From Phycisphaerales bacterium (lineage in GTDB: Bacteria > Planctomycetota > Phycisphaerae > Phycisphaerales > UBA1924): a stretch of DNA of 64,000 bases. Position 1 is the first letter of the stretch, and every line of letters starts with the position of its first letter. Positions 45,593 through 54,305 of the stretch are shown one piece after another. Location of the stretch: assembly GCA_028289195.1 (NCBI GenBank), contig JANQQR010000002.1, positions 248,001 to 312,000 on the forward strand, in the 5' to 3' direction. A program made the position numbers and the translations under genes. The notes under the pieces were generated by a model. The model made no database searches, was not told where the DNA came from, and saw only the letters and a list, made by a program, of their open reading frames with translations.

Positions 45593-47347
45593 ATGATTGA
45601 CGTGCAGCACCCACCGCTCTATCGACTGTCGCCGCTCGCCCTGACCCTCTGCGCAGCCGCCGGCTTCGCCCAGACCGACGCCCCGTTCGAGAAGGCGCCC
45701 GATCCGGAGGAGCACCGGGACCAGCCCCACGAACAGTTCGATCCGGCCGGCCCCGACGCCGCCGACTTCGAGCATCAGACCGGCGAACCCGTTCAGGATC
45801 GCGGCGCGATCAGCCCGCGTGTGGTTCGCATGCGTCAGGTCAATGTCGATCCGATGGGATTGGACATCCTCGGTGACGCGGCAAACGAGCCATCGATCGC
45901 TGTGGACCCAACCAACCGCCAGCGCATGGCGATTGGGTGGCGCCAGTTCGACACCGTGCTCAACAGCTTCCGCCAGGCGGGTGTGGCTTACTCCTCGGAC
46001 GGCGGCGACACATGGACGAACAACGGTCCGATCGAGCCCGGGCTGTTCCGATCCGATCCCGTTCTCGAAGCGAACAGCCAGGGCGTGTTCTTCTACAACA
46101 GCCTCCTCGTCGAGGGAGGAAACACGCTGACGACTCAGGTCTTCCGCTCGTTCGATGGCGGCGCCACGTGGTCGGACTTCGCCCAGGCGTTCGGCGGCGA
46201 CAAGCAGTGGATGGCCATCGACAGGTCGTCTTCGCCGGGCGCGGGCCACCTCTACGAGATCTGGCGCGACATCCCGGGCGCCAACCTGTTCACGCCGAAC
46301 GTATTCAGCCGCTCGATCGACAACGGCGCATCATGGCAGAACCCGATCCAGGTCCCGGGTTCGCCGGAGATCGGCACCCTCGCGGTCGGGCCGGACGGCG
46401 AGCTCTACGTCGTGGGATTCATCTCGGGTGACACGCGTGGCTTCGTCGCCAAGAGCACGGATGCCAGCAACGCGCTGGTGACGCCCTCGTTCACGCAGAC
46501 TTCGCTCGTGCCTCTCGGTGGAACGCTCACGCTGTTCGCGGGCGTCAACCCGCAGGGACTGTCCGGCCAACTCTGTGTGGCTGTTGATCACACCTCCGGG
46601 CCGCGCCGCGGCTGGGTGTACATGGTGGTTAGCGTGAACCCGCCCGGCGCCGACTCGCTCGACACGTTCTTCATCCGCAGCACCGACGGCGGGGTGACCT
46701 GGGACGCGCCGGTGAGGCTGAACGACGACGTGGGCACAGCCGTCCAGTGGTTCGGGGCCATGTCGGTCTCGGAAAGCGGGCGGATCGACGTCATCTGGAA
46801 TGACACCCGCGACCTCGGCGTTCCGAACTCGGCCCTCTACTACACGTTCTCCTACGACGGCGGCACGACGTGGGCACCCAACGAGCAGCTCACACAGACG
46901 TTCAATCACTCGCTGGGCTACCCGCAGCAGAACAAGATGGGCGACTACATCGAGATCGACTCGGACGACTCCGGCGCCGATATCGCGATGACCGCAACGT
47001 TCACCGGCGGCCAGGACGTCTACTACATCCGCGTCGACAACCCGGTCTGCCAGCCCACCAGCGGGCGTGATTGCAACGGCAACGGCCTCGATGACGCCTG
47101 CGAGATCGCAAACGACATCGTGTTCGACGCCAACGCCAACGGCATCCCCGACGCCTGCGAGACCCCTGTCTGCCTGGCCGACACCAACCGCGATGGCATC
47201 GTGAACTTCGGGGATGTCACCGAGGTGCTGTCCCGCTGGGGTGATCTGGGCGCTCCCGGTGCGTTCGGCGACGCCGACGGCGACGGATCCGTCGCGTTCA
47301 ACGATCTCACGGTCGTGCTCTCGTTCTGGCTCGCGACCTGCCCCTAG
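45593..47347 (+). CDS. Secreted Asp-box (BNR-like) propeller protein with dockerin
   Basis: 584 residues. Signal-like start (hydrophobic 12-25). Five Asp-box motifs of S-x-D-x-G-x-T-W type (SSDGGDTW, SFDGGATW, SIDNGASW, STDGGVTW, SYDGGTTW) indicate a beta-propeller as in sialidases and photosystem-type glycosidases. Catalytic sialidase residues cannot be confirmed. Calcium-binding type-3-like repeats (DCNGNGLDDACE, DANANGIPDACE) precede a dockerin-like end (DTNRDGIVNFGDV, DADGDGSVAFNDL) finishing FWLATCP. Probably extracellular; a function in polysaccharide or glycoprotein binding is a guess. Confidence 0.85.
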   Translation: MIDVQHPPLYRLSPLALTLCAAAGFAQTDAPFEKAPDPEEHRDQPHEQFDPAGPDAADFEHQTGEPVQDRGAISPRVVRMRQVNVDPMGLDILGDAANEPSIAVDPTNRQRMAIGWRQFDTVLNSFRQAGVAYSSDGGDTWTNNGPIEPGLFRSDPVLEANSQGVFFYNSLLVEGGNTLTTQVFRSFDGGATWSDFAQAFGGDKQWMAIDRSSSPGAGHLYEIWRDIPGANLFTPNVFSRSIDNGASWQNPIQVPGSPEIGTLAVGPDGELYVVGFISGDTRGFVAKSTDASNALVTPSFTQTSLVPLGGTLTLFAGVNPQGLSGQLCVAVDHTSGPRRGWVYMVVSVNPPGADSLDTFFIRSTDGGVTWDAPVRLNDDVGTAVQWFGAMSVSESGRIDVIWNDTRDLGVPNSALYYTFSYDGGTTWAPNEQLTQTFNHSLGYPQQNKMGDYIEIDSDDSGADIAMTATFTGGQDVYYIRVDNPVCQPTSGRDCNGNGLDDACEIANDIVFDANANGIPDACETPVCLADTNRDGIVNFGDVTEVLSRWGDLGAPGAFGDADGDGSVAFNDLTVVLSFWLATCP

Positions 47348-47353
47348 GGCCGA

Positions 47354-47668
47354 TCAGACGATCTCACCGATCGAGCGGCAGAACCGGACGCCACGCTCCG
47401 GGCCGAACCGCTGCAGGCCCTCTTCGCGCAGCGCCGGGGCGTAGTGCTCCACATAGCGATCGAACATCTCGCGCGTGGAGAACACGTACCGGGCCTCGGC
47501 GGCAAACGGGTTGCCGGGCTCCTCGGGGTCGTACTTCACGATCGTCGCCGAGTGCGCTCCGCCCTTGATCACCGCGTCCACGTGGCCGTCTTCCAGCCAG
47601 GCGATGAATTCGTCCCGCACGCTCTCGTCGTCGAACGACGCGCTGACTGTGTAGGCGATCCGCGACAT
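47354..47668 (-). CDS. DUF4286-like small protein
   Basis: 104 residues from ATG 47,668 (MSRIAYTVSASF). Compact alpha/beta sequence resembling DUF4286: it starts with a beta-strand (IAYTVSASF), then EFIAWLEDGHVDAVI, and later ARYVFSTREMFDRYVEHYAPALREEG. Function unknown. Convergent with the Asp-box gene, divergent from the S2P protease with about 50 bp between starts. Confidence 0.7.
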   Translation of the reverse strand: MSRIAYTVSASFDDESVRDEFIAWLEDGHVDAVIKGGAHSATIVKYDPEEPGNPFAAEARYVFSTREMFDRYVEHYAPALREEGLQRFGPERGVRFCRSIGEIV

Positions 47669-47721
47669 CCACAATCAGTTTACAGTGAGGCACCGATGCC
47701 CCGCACCCGAAAGACCATTCG

Positions 47722-48378
47722 ATGACCGGCTGGTGGGTCGCGGATCTGCTCCACCGGGACCCGGCGATGCTCGTCGCCTGGGTCGTCTGGGTGATCGGCT
47801 CGATCGTCCTGCACGAGCTCGCGCACGGCTGGGCCGCGATCCACGAGGGAGATCGCACGCCCATCGAGACCGGCCACATGACGTGGAACCCGCTCGTGCA
47901 CTTGGGGGGCATGAGCCTGATTGTCTTCGCCGTCATCGGGATCGCCTGGGGCCTCATGCCGGTAAACCCCTCGCGTTTCAAGAGTCCCAACGGCGACGCG
48001 AAGGTGGCGCTCGCCGGCCCGCTGATGAACGTGGCACTCGCTCTGCTCGCCGGCGTGCTCGGGGGCCTGTGGATGGCCTACGGCTCGTTCGCCGGCGCCA
48101 CGTTCCACGACAACCTCACGACGTTCTTCAGCGTCGGCGTCGTGATCAACGTGGTCCTGGCCGTGTTCAACCTTCTCCCGGCGCCGCCGCTCGACGGGTC
48201 GCGGATCCTGGCGAGCTACTCACGCCCGTACGCCGAGCTCATCTACGGTCCCCAGGGCCAGATCATCACGATCGCGGCCCTGCTCGTGATGTTTATGTTC
48301 GGGTTCGACCTCCTCTGGGACGTCGGCGCCGCCGCCCGCGACGGGCTGATGGGCGGGATCGCACGAGCCCTCCCCTAG
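47722..48378 (+). CDS. Site-2-protease-like membrane metalloprotease (M50)
   Basis: 218 residues, five or six TM segments. Zinc-binding HELAH near residue 31 and the second metal motif NLLPAPPLDGSRI near 152 are the two signatures of rhomboid-independent S2P/M50 intramembrane proteases. No PDZ domain, so it belongs to the short form. Substrates unknown; anti-sigma factors are a common target. rpsP follows 170 bp downstream on the same strand. Confidence 0.88.
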   Translation: MTGWWVADLLHRDPAMLVAWVVWVIGSIVLHELAHGWAAIHEGDRTPIETGHMTWNPLVHLGGMSLIVFAVIGIAWGLMPVNPSRFKSPNGDAKVALAGPLMNVALALLAGVLGGLWMAYGSFAGATFHDNLTTFFSVGVVINVVLAVFNLLPAPPLDGSRILASYSRPYAELIYGPQGQIITIAALLVMFMFGFDLLWDVGAAARDGLMGGIARALP

Positions 48379-48551
48379 GGGCCGCGAACGGCTCCCGTTT
48401 GCGTTCGGCAACTGGTCTGGTACACTTGCCGATTCCCCGCGACGGGCAGGACTGGCTCCCTGCCCCTTCCAGCGGGCTCAGGTTCGATCATTTCCCACGC
48501 TCGCCGGCGGCTGTGAACCCGCCGGCCGACTGCACGCAGAGAGGCTGCTCG

Positions 48552-49022
48552 ATGGTCAGGATTCGCATGAACCGCATGGGTCGGCGTCACCGCCCCTTCT
48601 TTCGCATCAACGCGGTCGAGAAGAAGACCCAGCGCGACGGCAAGGTCCTCGAGGCTCTCGGCTGGTACGACCCCCTCGTGAAGGACGAGGGCAAGTCGAT
48701 CCAGCTGAACGAGGAGCGCATCAAGGCGTGGATCGCGCGCGGCGCGCAGCCGTCGGATTCCGTCGGTGACATCCTCGCCGCCCGCGGCATCATCGACGCC
48801 GACGAGTGGAAGACCCGGCGCATGCGCAAGGTCACGAAGAAGATGGAGCGGATCGTCGCCGACAAGAAGGCCGCCGAAGAGGCTGCCGCCGCCGAGGCCG
48901 CCGCCAAGGCGAAGGAAGAGGCCGAAGCCAAGGCCAAGGCAGAAGCCGAGGCCGCCGCTGCCGCGGCTGAGTCCGACAGCGCCGGCGACGCCGACGCCAA
49001 GGAGAGCGCCGAGGGCGAGTAA
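48552..49022 (+). CDS. rpsP: 30S ribosomal protein S16 with long acidic tail
   Basis: 156 residues from ATG 48,552 (AGAGG 8 nt upstream). S16 core in the first about 85 residues (MVRIRMNRMGRRHRPFFRI). Residues about 105-156 are an Ala/Lys/Glu-rich extension, nearly doubling the usual 80-90 residues. First gene of the rpsP-trmD-rplS block. rimM, which often lies between rpsP and trmD, is missing. Confidence 0.94.
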   Translation: MVRIRMNRMGRRHRPFFRINAVEKKTQRDGKVLEALGWYDPLVKDEGKSIQLNEERIKAWIARGAQPSDSVGDILAARGIIDADEWKTRRMRKVTKKMERIVADKKAAEEAAAAEAAAKAKEEAEAKAKAEAEAAAAAAESDSAGDADAKESAEGE

Positions 49023-49034
49023 GGCGAGCAATCG

Positions 49035-49775
49035 ATGCACCGCCCGCTGAGGATCGACATCCTCACGCTGTTCCCCGAGATCTTCGAGCCCGTTCTGGGA
49101 GCGAGCATCACGGGTCGAGCGCGGAAGGCCGGGCTGGTCGAGTGGTTCACGACGGATATCAGGAGGTACGCCGACAACAAGCACAACAAGGTGGACGACC
49201 GGCCCTTCGGTGGCGGTCCCGGCATGGTGATGATGTGCCAGCCGCTGTGGGATTGCGTCCGAGACGTCGAGAGCCAGGACGAGCGACCCGCGACGCGGGT
49301 GCTCCTCACCCCCCAGGGCGAGCCGCTCACACAGAGCACCGCCGAGAGCCTCGCGGCGAGCAGTGAACGACTCCTGCTCATCGCCGGGCACTACGAGGGG
49401 ATCGACGAGCGAGTCGTCGAGGCCCTCGAGCCGCGGGAGATCAGCGTGGGCGACTACGTGCTCTCGGGCGGCGAGATCCCCGCGATGCTCCTGATCGACT
49501 CGATCGTCAGGCTGCTCCCCGGGGCACTCGGGCACGACGAGAGCGCCAGCGAAGACAGCTTCGCACTCTCGGGCCCGGGCGGATCGAGGCTCCTCGACTG
49601 CCCGCACTACACGCGGCCCCGCGAGTGGCAGGGCAGAACGGTCCCGGAAGTGCTCCTGGCAGGAGACCACCAGAAAGTGCACGATTGGCGGCACCAGCAG
49701 ATGATCGAGCGGACGAGGGCCAGACGCCCCGACCTGCTCGCCGGCGAGCAAGCCGGCACCGAAGAACACGACTGA
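49035..49775 (+). CDS. trmD: tRNA (guanine-N1)-methyltransferase
   Basis: 246 residues. SPOUT trefoil-knot motif EISVGDYVLSGGEIPAMLLID and the N-terminal ILTLFPEIF, plus GGGPGMVM. It makes m1G37 in tRNAs, protecting the reading frame. It starts 12 bp after rpsP. rplS follows 29 bp later. Confidence 0.95.
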   Translation: MHRPLRIDILTLFPEIFEPVLGASITGRARKAGLVEWFTTDIRRYADNKHNKVDDRPFGGGPGMVMMCQPLWDCVRDVESQDERPATRVLLTPQGEPLTQSTAESLAASSERLLLIAGHYEGIDERVVEALEPREISVGDYVLSGGEIPAMLLIDSIVRLLPGALGHDESASEDSFALSGPGGSRLLDCPHYTRPREWQGRTVPEVLLAGDHQKVHDWRHQQMIERTRARRPDLLAGEQAGTEEHD

Positions 49776-49804
49776 CACGACGACGACGCACACCGAGAGC
49801 AGCC

Positions 49805-50197
49805 ATGTCCACGCAAGCCCTGATCGAAAGCATCACCGAGAGCCAGCTCAAGTCCGATCTTCCCACGATGGACGTCGGCGACACGATCAACGTGCACTGC
49901 CGCATCATCGAGGGCGAGAAGGAGCGCGTGCAGGTCTACCAGGGCGTGATGATCGCCCGGAACGGCCGCGGCATCACCGAGTCGATCACGGTGCGGCGCA
50001 TCGTCGATAACGAGGGCGTCGAGCGCGTCTTCCCGATCAACTCGCCCCGCATCGCGAAGTTCGAGGTTGTCCGCCGGGCCGACGCCCGCCGGGCCAAGCT
50101 CTACTTCCTGCGTGATCGCGTCGGCAAGAGCCGCCGCCTCCGCGACCGCCGGCGTGCGCTCGAGCGCGTCAAGAACGAGCCGGTCGTCAAGAACTGA
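49805..50197 (+). CDS. rplS: 50S ribosomal protein L19
   Basis: 130 residues from ATG 49,805 (MSTQALIESITESQLK). Core segments VYQGVMIARNGRG, ITVRRI, VERVFPINSPRIAKFEVVRR and a basic tail are typical. The open frame back to 49,625 overlaps trmD and is rejected. It sits at the 30S-50S interface. Confidence 0.95.
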   Translation: MSTQALIESITESQLKSDLPTMDVGDTINVHCRIIEGEKERVQVYQGVMIARNGRGITESITVRRIVDNEGVERVFPINSPRIAKFEVVRRADARRAKLYFLRDRVGKSRRLRDRRRALERVKNEPVVKN

Positions 50198-50234
50198 GCC
50201 TCGCGCCCGGCGCATCTGCATCTACAATCCCCGC

Positions 50235-50933
50235 ATGACCAAGCCCGCCCTCAGCGTCGCGCTCTTGCTGTGCGCCCATCCCGTGCTCGCCCAGGACAAC
50301 TCCCAGGGGCAGTTCGAGGCGTTCCCCGGCGTGCGGGTTGACCAGGCGGCCCGGACCGTCGAGATCGACGGGCGCGTCCCCGTCCTCGCCGACGACCCCG
50401 AGGCGCCGAACCTCTATCTCGAGCTGATCGCCTGCACGCCCGGCACCAAGGAGCACGAGTCGCTGGTCGTCACCGACGCCACGCCCTCGCAGGTCCACGC
50501 CGCGCTCCTCATGATCGGCCTCGAACCGGGCACACCCGCGAGGTGGCGACAGGAGAACCGGCGCGTCATCGCAGAAGCCCCGACCGGAGACACCCTCAGC
50601 GTGGAGTTCGTGGTCTCCGGCGACGACGGCTCGGTCCGGACCTACACGCCCTCTGACTGGGTCGTGAACGCCGACACGCGCCGCCCCTGGCCCGCGGGAG
50701 ACTTTGTCTTCGCCGGCTCGCTCATCCTCGCGCGCGGCGGCACTGAGTACTACGAAGCCGACAACGCCGGCACCCTCATCGGCCTCACGAGCTTCGGTAC
50801 CGAGACCGTCGCCTGGCCCAAGGTGATCAGCCCGGAGGCGGATGTCGATGCCCCTGAGTGGATCGCCAACGCGCGCACCGTCCCCGACGTCGACACGCCG
50901 GTGACGATCGTGCTGCGGGCGGTAGGGGAGTAG
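50235..50933 (+). CDS. YdjY-domain exported protein
   Basis: 232 residues from ATG 50,235. Signal peptide cleaved after HPVLAQ. The region FPGVRVDQAARTVEIDGRV and LELIACTPGTKEHESLVV matches the YdjY pattern seen in planctomycete exported proteins. Function unknown. It follows rplS by 37 bp and is convergent with the HtrA gene, so it may be read through from the ribosomal block. Confidence 0.75.
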   Translation: MTKPALSVALLLCAHPVLAQDNSQGQFEAFPGVRVDQAARTVEIDGRVPVLADDPEAPNLYLELIACTPGTKEHESLVVTDATPSQVHAALLMIGLEPGTPARWRQENRRVIAEAPTGDTLSVEFVVSGDDGSVRTYTPSDWVVNADTRRPWPAGDFVFAGSLILARGGTEYYEADNAGTLIGLTSFGTETVAWPKVISPEADVDAPEWIANARTVPDVDTPVTIVLRAVGE

Positions 50934-50943
50934 GCCGGGCTCG

Positions 50944-52161
50944 TTACTGCTGACGCCTGCGGACCTCGCGACGGATCTGCTCCAGCGACATATTCTCGCT
51001 GTTCTCGATGTAGTCGAGGGTGAGCACGTCGCGATTGCCCTGACGCTCCACGCGGTGGTAGGCGGCGCCGAGCTTCACCGTGAGGCCCTCGACGTCGCCG
51101 TCACGCCAGATCTCGACCGGGATCTCGTAGCCCGGGGTGCGGGTGCTCACGACCGAGCGGAGCACGTCGCTGGTTGGCGTGGCCTGGCCGTCGACCGAGA
51201 GGATCACGTCGCCGGCCAGCAAGCCGGAACGCGACGCGGGCTGGCCCCGCGGGGCGTCGCGGACGAGCACGCCGGCGCCGTCGAAGTCGACGTCGAACTG
51301 CTCGCGGGCGAACTGGCGATTGAATTCGTTGCCCGGGGCGAGGCTGATGCCGAGGTAGCCACGCAGGATCTCGTTCTCGTCGATGATCTGCGCGGTGATC
51401 GCCTCGATCGTCTCCAGCGGGATCGCGAAGCCGATGCCGGCGCTCTGGCCCTGGCTCTGGCCGTCGGCGGCGTTGGCGATCGCCGTGTTCATGCCGATGA
51501 CCTTGCCGTTGACGTCGACCAGCGGGCCGCCGGAGTTGCCCGGGTTGATCGCGGCGTCGGTCTGGATGTAATTCGTGTACCCGGTGGAGCCGCGGATGCG
51601 ATCGTCGCTGCGGCCGAGGCCGGAGACGATGCCCTCGCTCATCGAGAACTTGATGCCGAAGGGCGAGCCGAAGGCGAAGACTCGATCGCCGATGAACACC
51701 GCCTCGCCCGAGGCGCGGCGCATCGGGATCATGCCCTCGGCGTCGAGCTGCAGCACCGCAATGTCGGTGTGCTCGTCGGTGCCGACGACCGTCGCTTCGC
51801 GGACGCGTCCGTCGTAGAGCTCCACGCGGATGCTCGAGGAGTCCGAGACGACGTGGGCGTTGGTGACCACGTGGCCCTGATCGTCCAGCACCCAGCCGGC
51901 GCCCCACGCGGCCGGGCCGCGGAAGCGCGAGCGCGCACGGATGTGGACCACGCTGGGCAGGGCCGCGTCGGCGACGTCGCGCATCGACTGGTTGGCGTCT
52001 TCGAGGAAGGTGCTCGAGTCGAGCCGGTCCTGAGCCAGGAGCACGGTCGCGGCGATCCTCGCCACGTCGATCTGCCGGATCGCAGCCGGGGCCGCGACCA
52101 CCACTGCGAGCACCGCTACGAGCACCACCATCCCTGGTCCCATCGAAACGAATCGACGCAT
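50944..52161 (-). CDS. HtrA/DegP-type serine protease with PDZ domain
   Basis: 405 residues. N-terminal membrane anchor (about 10-28). Trypsin-like domain (about 75-270) with the triad in VTNAHVV, HTDIAVL and GNSGGPL. One PDZ domain (about 290-370) with GYLGISLAP and SGLLAGDVILSVDG. The C-terminal tail is Arg-rich. It belongs to the periplasmic protein quality control group. No partner gene adjacent. Confidence 0.92.
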   Translation of the reverse strand: MRRFVSMGPGMVVLVAVLAVVVAAPAAIRQIDVARIAATVLLAQDRLDSSTFLEDANQSMRDVADAALPSVVHIRARSRFRGPAAWGAGWVLDDQGHVVTNAHVVSDSSSIRVELYDGRVREATVVGTDEHTDIAVLQLDAEGMIPMRRASGEAVFIGDRVFAFGSPFGIKFSMSEGIVSGLGRSDDRIRGSTGYTNYIQTDAAINPGNSGGPLVDVNGKVIGMNTAIANAADGQSQGQSAGIGFAIPLETIEAITAQIIDENEILRGYLGISLAPGNEFNRQFAREQFDVDFDGAGVLVRDAPRGQPASRSGLLAGDVILSVDGQATPTSDVLRSVVSTRTPGYEIPVEIWRDGDVEGLTVKLGAAYHRVERQGNRDVLTLDYIENSENMSLEQIRREVRRRQQ

Positions 52162-52232
52162 GCTGCCCGTCCTCCTTCTTGTCGGGCCGGAAGCTCCCGG
52201 ATCAGCCGGACCAGCCTCCTACCCGTGTAGGA

Positions 52233-53102
52233 CTACTTCGGTTGTACGGCATTCTGGCTGCCCAGTTTCATTTCGTACCGATGCTCCGTCACGATGCGGT
52301 CTTTCGCCCGCTGGACGAACTCTTCTGCAACAGACTGCAGTTCCGGCCCGAAGTTCCGAAGGCGAGGGGCGAAGCTGGGCGGGTTCTCGGTCAGTCCCAG
52401 GATGTCGTGGAGCACCAGCACCTGCCCGTGGCAGGCCGGTCCGGCCCCGATCCCGATTAGCGGCACCGTGGTCGCCTCCAGGATCCGCTCGGTCACCTCC
52501 GGGGGCACCGCCTCGACCAGCAGCATGACCGCCCCGGCTTCCTCGAGTTCCACTGCGTCGCGCACCACGCGCTCGGCGTCGCCCGGCGTCTTGCCAGCGA
52601 TCCCGTAGCCCCCCTCGAGCTTCATGCGCTGGGGCATCAGCCCGATGTGCGCACACACCGGGATGCCCGCCCGCGTCATCTTGGCCACCAGGGGCGACCA
52701 CGACGCGTCGGCCTCGATCTTCACGATGTCGGCGAGACCGTCGGTCAGGAAGCGCCCCGCATTGCGCAGCGCCTCCGCCTCGGTCACGTGGTAGCTCATG
52801 AAGGGCATGTCGGCCATGACCATGCACGTCGGCGCCCCGCGCTTCACGCCCGCCGTCAGGGCGATCGCGACCTCCAGGGGCATGAACGTGGTGTTGGGCT
52901 GCCCGAGCACGATCTGCGCGGCCGAATCCCCGACGATCAGCACGTCGACCCCGGCTTTCTCAAGCCAGTGGGCCGTCAGCGCCTCGTAGCACGCCAGCGA
53001 ACTGAACACCTCGTCCCGCGCGACCATCCGCTTGATGGTCCGCAGCGTGACCGGGGCCCGCGAGGCAGCATTCCCACTCCGATCTTGCGGCTCGACGCTC
53101 AT
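52233..53102 (-). CDS. panB: Ketopantoate hydroxymethyltransferase
   Basis: 289 residues. Family segments KRMVARDEVFSSLACYEALTA-like start, VGDSAAQIVLGQPNT, IPVCAHIGLMPQ and IGIGAGPACHGQVLVLHD are present. It makes ketopantoate for coenzyme A. No panC or panD nearby. Starts about 20 bp from the divergent small membrane protein. Confidence 0.94.
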   Translation of the reverse strand: MSVEPQDRSGNAASRAPVTLRTIKRMVARDEVFSSLACYEALTAHWLEKAGVDVLIVGDSAAQIVLGQPNTTFMPLEVAIALTAGVKRGAPTCMVMADMPFMSYHVTEAEALRNAGRFLTDGLADIVKIEADASWSPLVAKMTRAGIPVCAHIGLMPQRMKLEGGYGIAGKTPGDAERVVRDAVELEEAGAVMLLVEAVPPEVTERILEATTVPLIGIGAGPACHGQVLVLHDILGLTENPPSFAPRLRNFGPELQSVAEEFVQRAKDRIVTEHRYEMKLGSQNAVQPK

Positions 53103-53120
53103 ACGCCCAAAGTGTAGCCG

Positions 53121-53408
53121 GTGGGTCCCCGTCTGATCAGCCTGATGGTCGGTGCCGCTCTGCTCGTTGGGCAGATTGCGCTCAACATCGCTCTAGCGCA
53201 AGGGAGCCTCGGGAGGACGCCGTGGTGGGCGGTCTTTGGGCCGCTCGCCGCGTGGTGCGGTGCCGCCGTTTACTCGTTCGTACTCGTCGCGGTGGCCAGC
53301 CGAGATCCAAAGCGAGACCCACTCCCGGCTGCTCTGTTCGCGCTGATTTCGGTGATCGGTGCTGTGGTGGCTGGATTCGGCATCTCCGGGTTCCTCGACG
53401 TTGCATGA
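53121..53408 (+). CDS. Small membrane protein, unrecognised
   Basis: 95 residues from GTG 53,121 (an internal ATG at 53,145 is possible). Three hydrophobic segments (about 7-27, 35-58, 70-92) with a short basic loop (SRDPKRDP). No family recognised. No good ribosome binding site, so confidence is limited. Confidence 0.5.
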   Translation: MGPRLISLMVGAALLVGQIALNIALAQGSLGRTPWWAVFGPLAAWCGAAVYSFVLVAVASRDPKRDPLPAALFALISVIGAVVAGFGISGFLDVA

Positions 53409-53569
53409 GGCGACCAACACAGACCACGGAACGCTGCGCCGCGGGGCACCGAATCACAGGACGAACGTCGTCACGCCGGTGGCTTGATGCTAGTGCCTCC
53501 CGAAGCCGCAGCGGACGCCTTGCGAAAGTGCGGATCCGGGGCGAGTCGTAGAGCAGCTAAAGTGCTGTA

Positions 53570-54193
53570 GTGCGGCGTGCCGTCGTTGTCATCCTGGTCA
53601 TTGCTGGCGCGATATGGAGCACCTACCACTTTGGCCAGGTTGTGAGCCATCTCGTCCGGGAACCGGCACTGCGAGACCTCCAAGCAAGTGTCGGCGTCGC
53701 CGCATGGTGGGCCGGCCTGATCCTCGTGGCGACGAGCCTCGGATTGAGTATTCACGCGATACGCGAGCGCCCTCGATGGAGTGTCTGCCTATCAACGTCG
53801 GCGCTCTATTTGGGGGCGGCCCTGGTAGGTGGATACCTCCTCTTTCGTGAGTCCTACGAGTCCGGCCAATTGCCCTCGATTGCGGTGATGATCTTCGTTT
53901 CGGGCAAGACGCCCGCTCTGCTGATGACGCTGTGGATTGCGGGGGTGGTGGCTGCGGGTTCTCCGCCCAGAGACGTCCGCCCGTCTCGTGCGACCCTTGC
54001 ATTGTTGACTGTGAGCTTGGTGTTCTGGGCGTTGGATGTGTACCTCACCGCCCGGGTGCAGCGCCATCCGGTTCCCGGTTGGTTGGGTATGCAGGCATTC
54101 CTCGTCGCGCACCTCTCGGTGGGTGCAGTGCTGGCTCTTTTCACCAGTCGAATCGGGAGGGTGAGAGGTGATACGGCATCCGTCTTTGAGTGA
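53570..54193 (+). CDS. Multi-pass membrane protein, unrecognised
   Basis: 207 residues from GTG 53,570. About six hydrophobic segments (near 5-22, 42-62, 73-93, 103-125, 138-160, 172-192). No catalytic motif seen. Preceded by 160 bp without a gene and followed at 113 bp by resB. Together with the upstream small membrane protein it forms a short block of unassigned membrane genes between panB and the cytochrome genes. Confidence 0.55.
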   Translation: MRRAVVVILVIAGAIWSTYHFGQVVSHLVREPALRDLQASVGVAAWWAGLILVATSLGLSIHAIRERPRWSVCLSTSALYLGAALVGGYLLFRESYESGQLPSIAVMIFVSGKTPALLMTLWIAGVVAAGSPPRDVRPSRATLALLTVSLVFWALDVYLTARVQRHPVPGWLGMQAFLVAHLSVGAVLALFTSRIGRVRGDTASVFE

Positions 54194-54305
54194 AGTCGCC
54201 AAGAATCCGCCCCTTCGCTCGCAATCTCGCTAAGAAGCGGCTTTGAGAATCCCTCCCGCCCAACCGGACGAATTCCTGTCAGACCGCATACAGTCCGCTT
54301 CCTCC

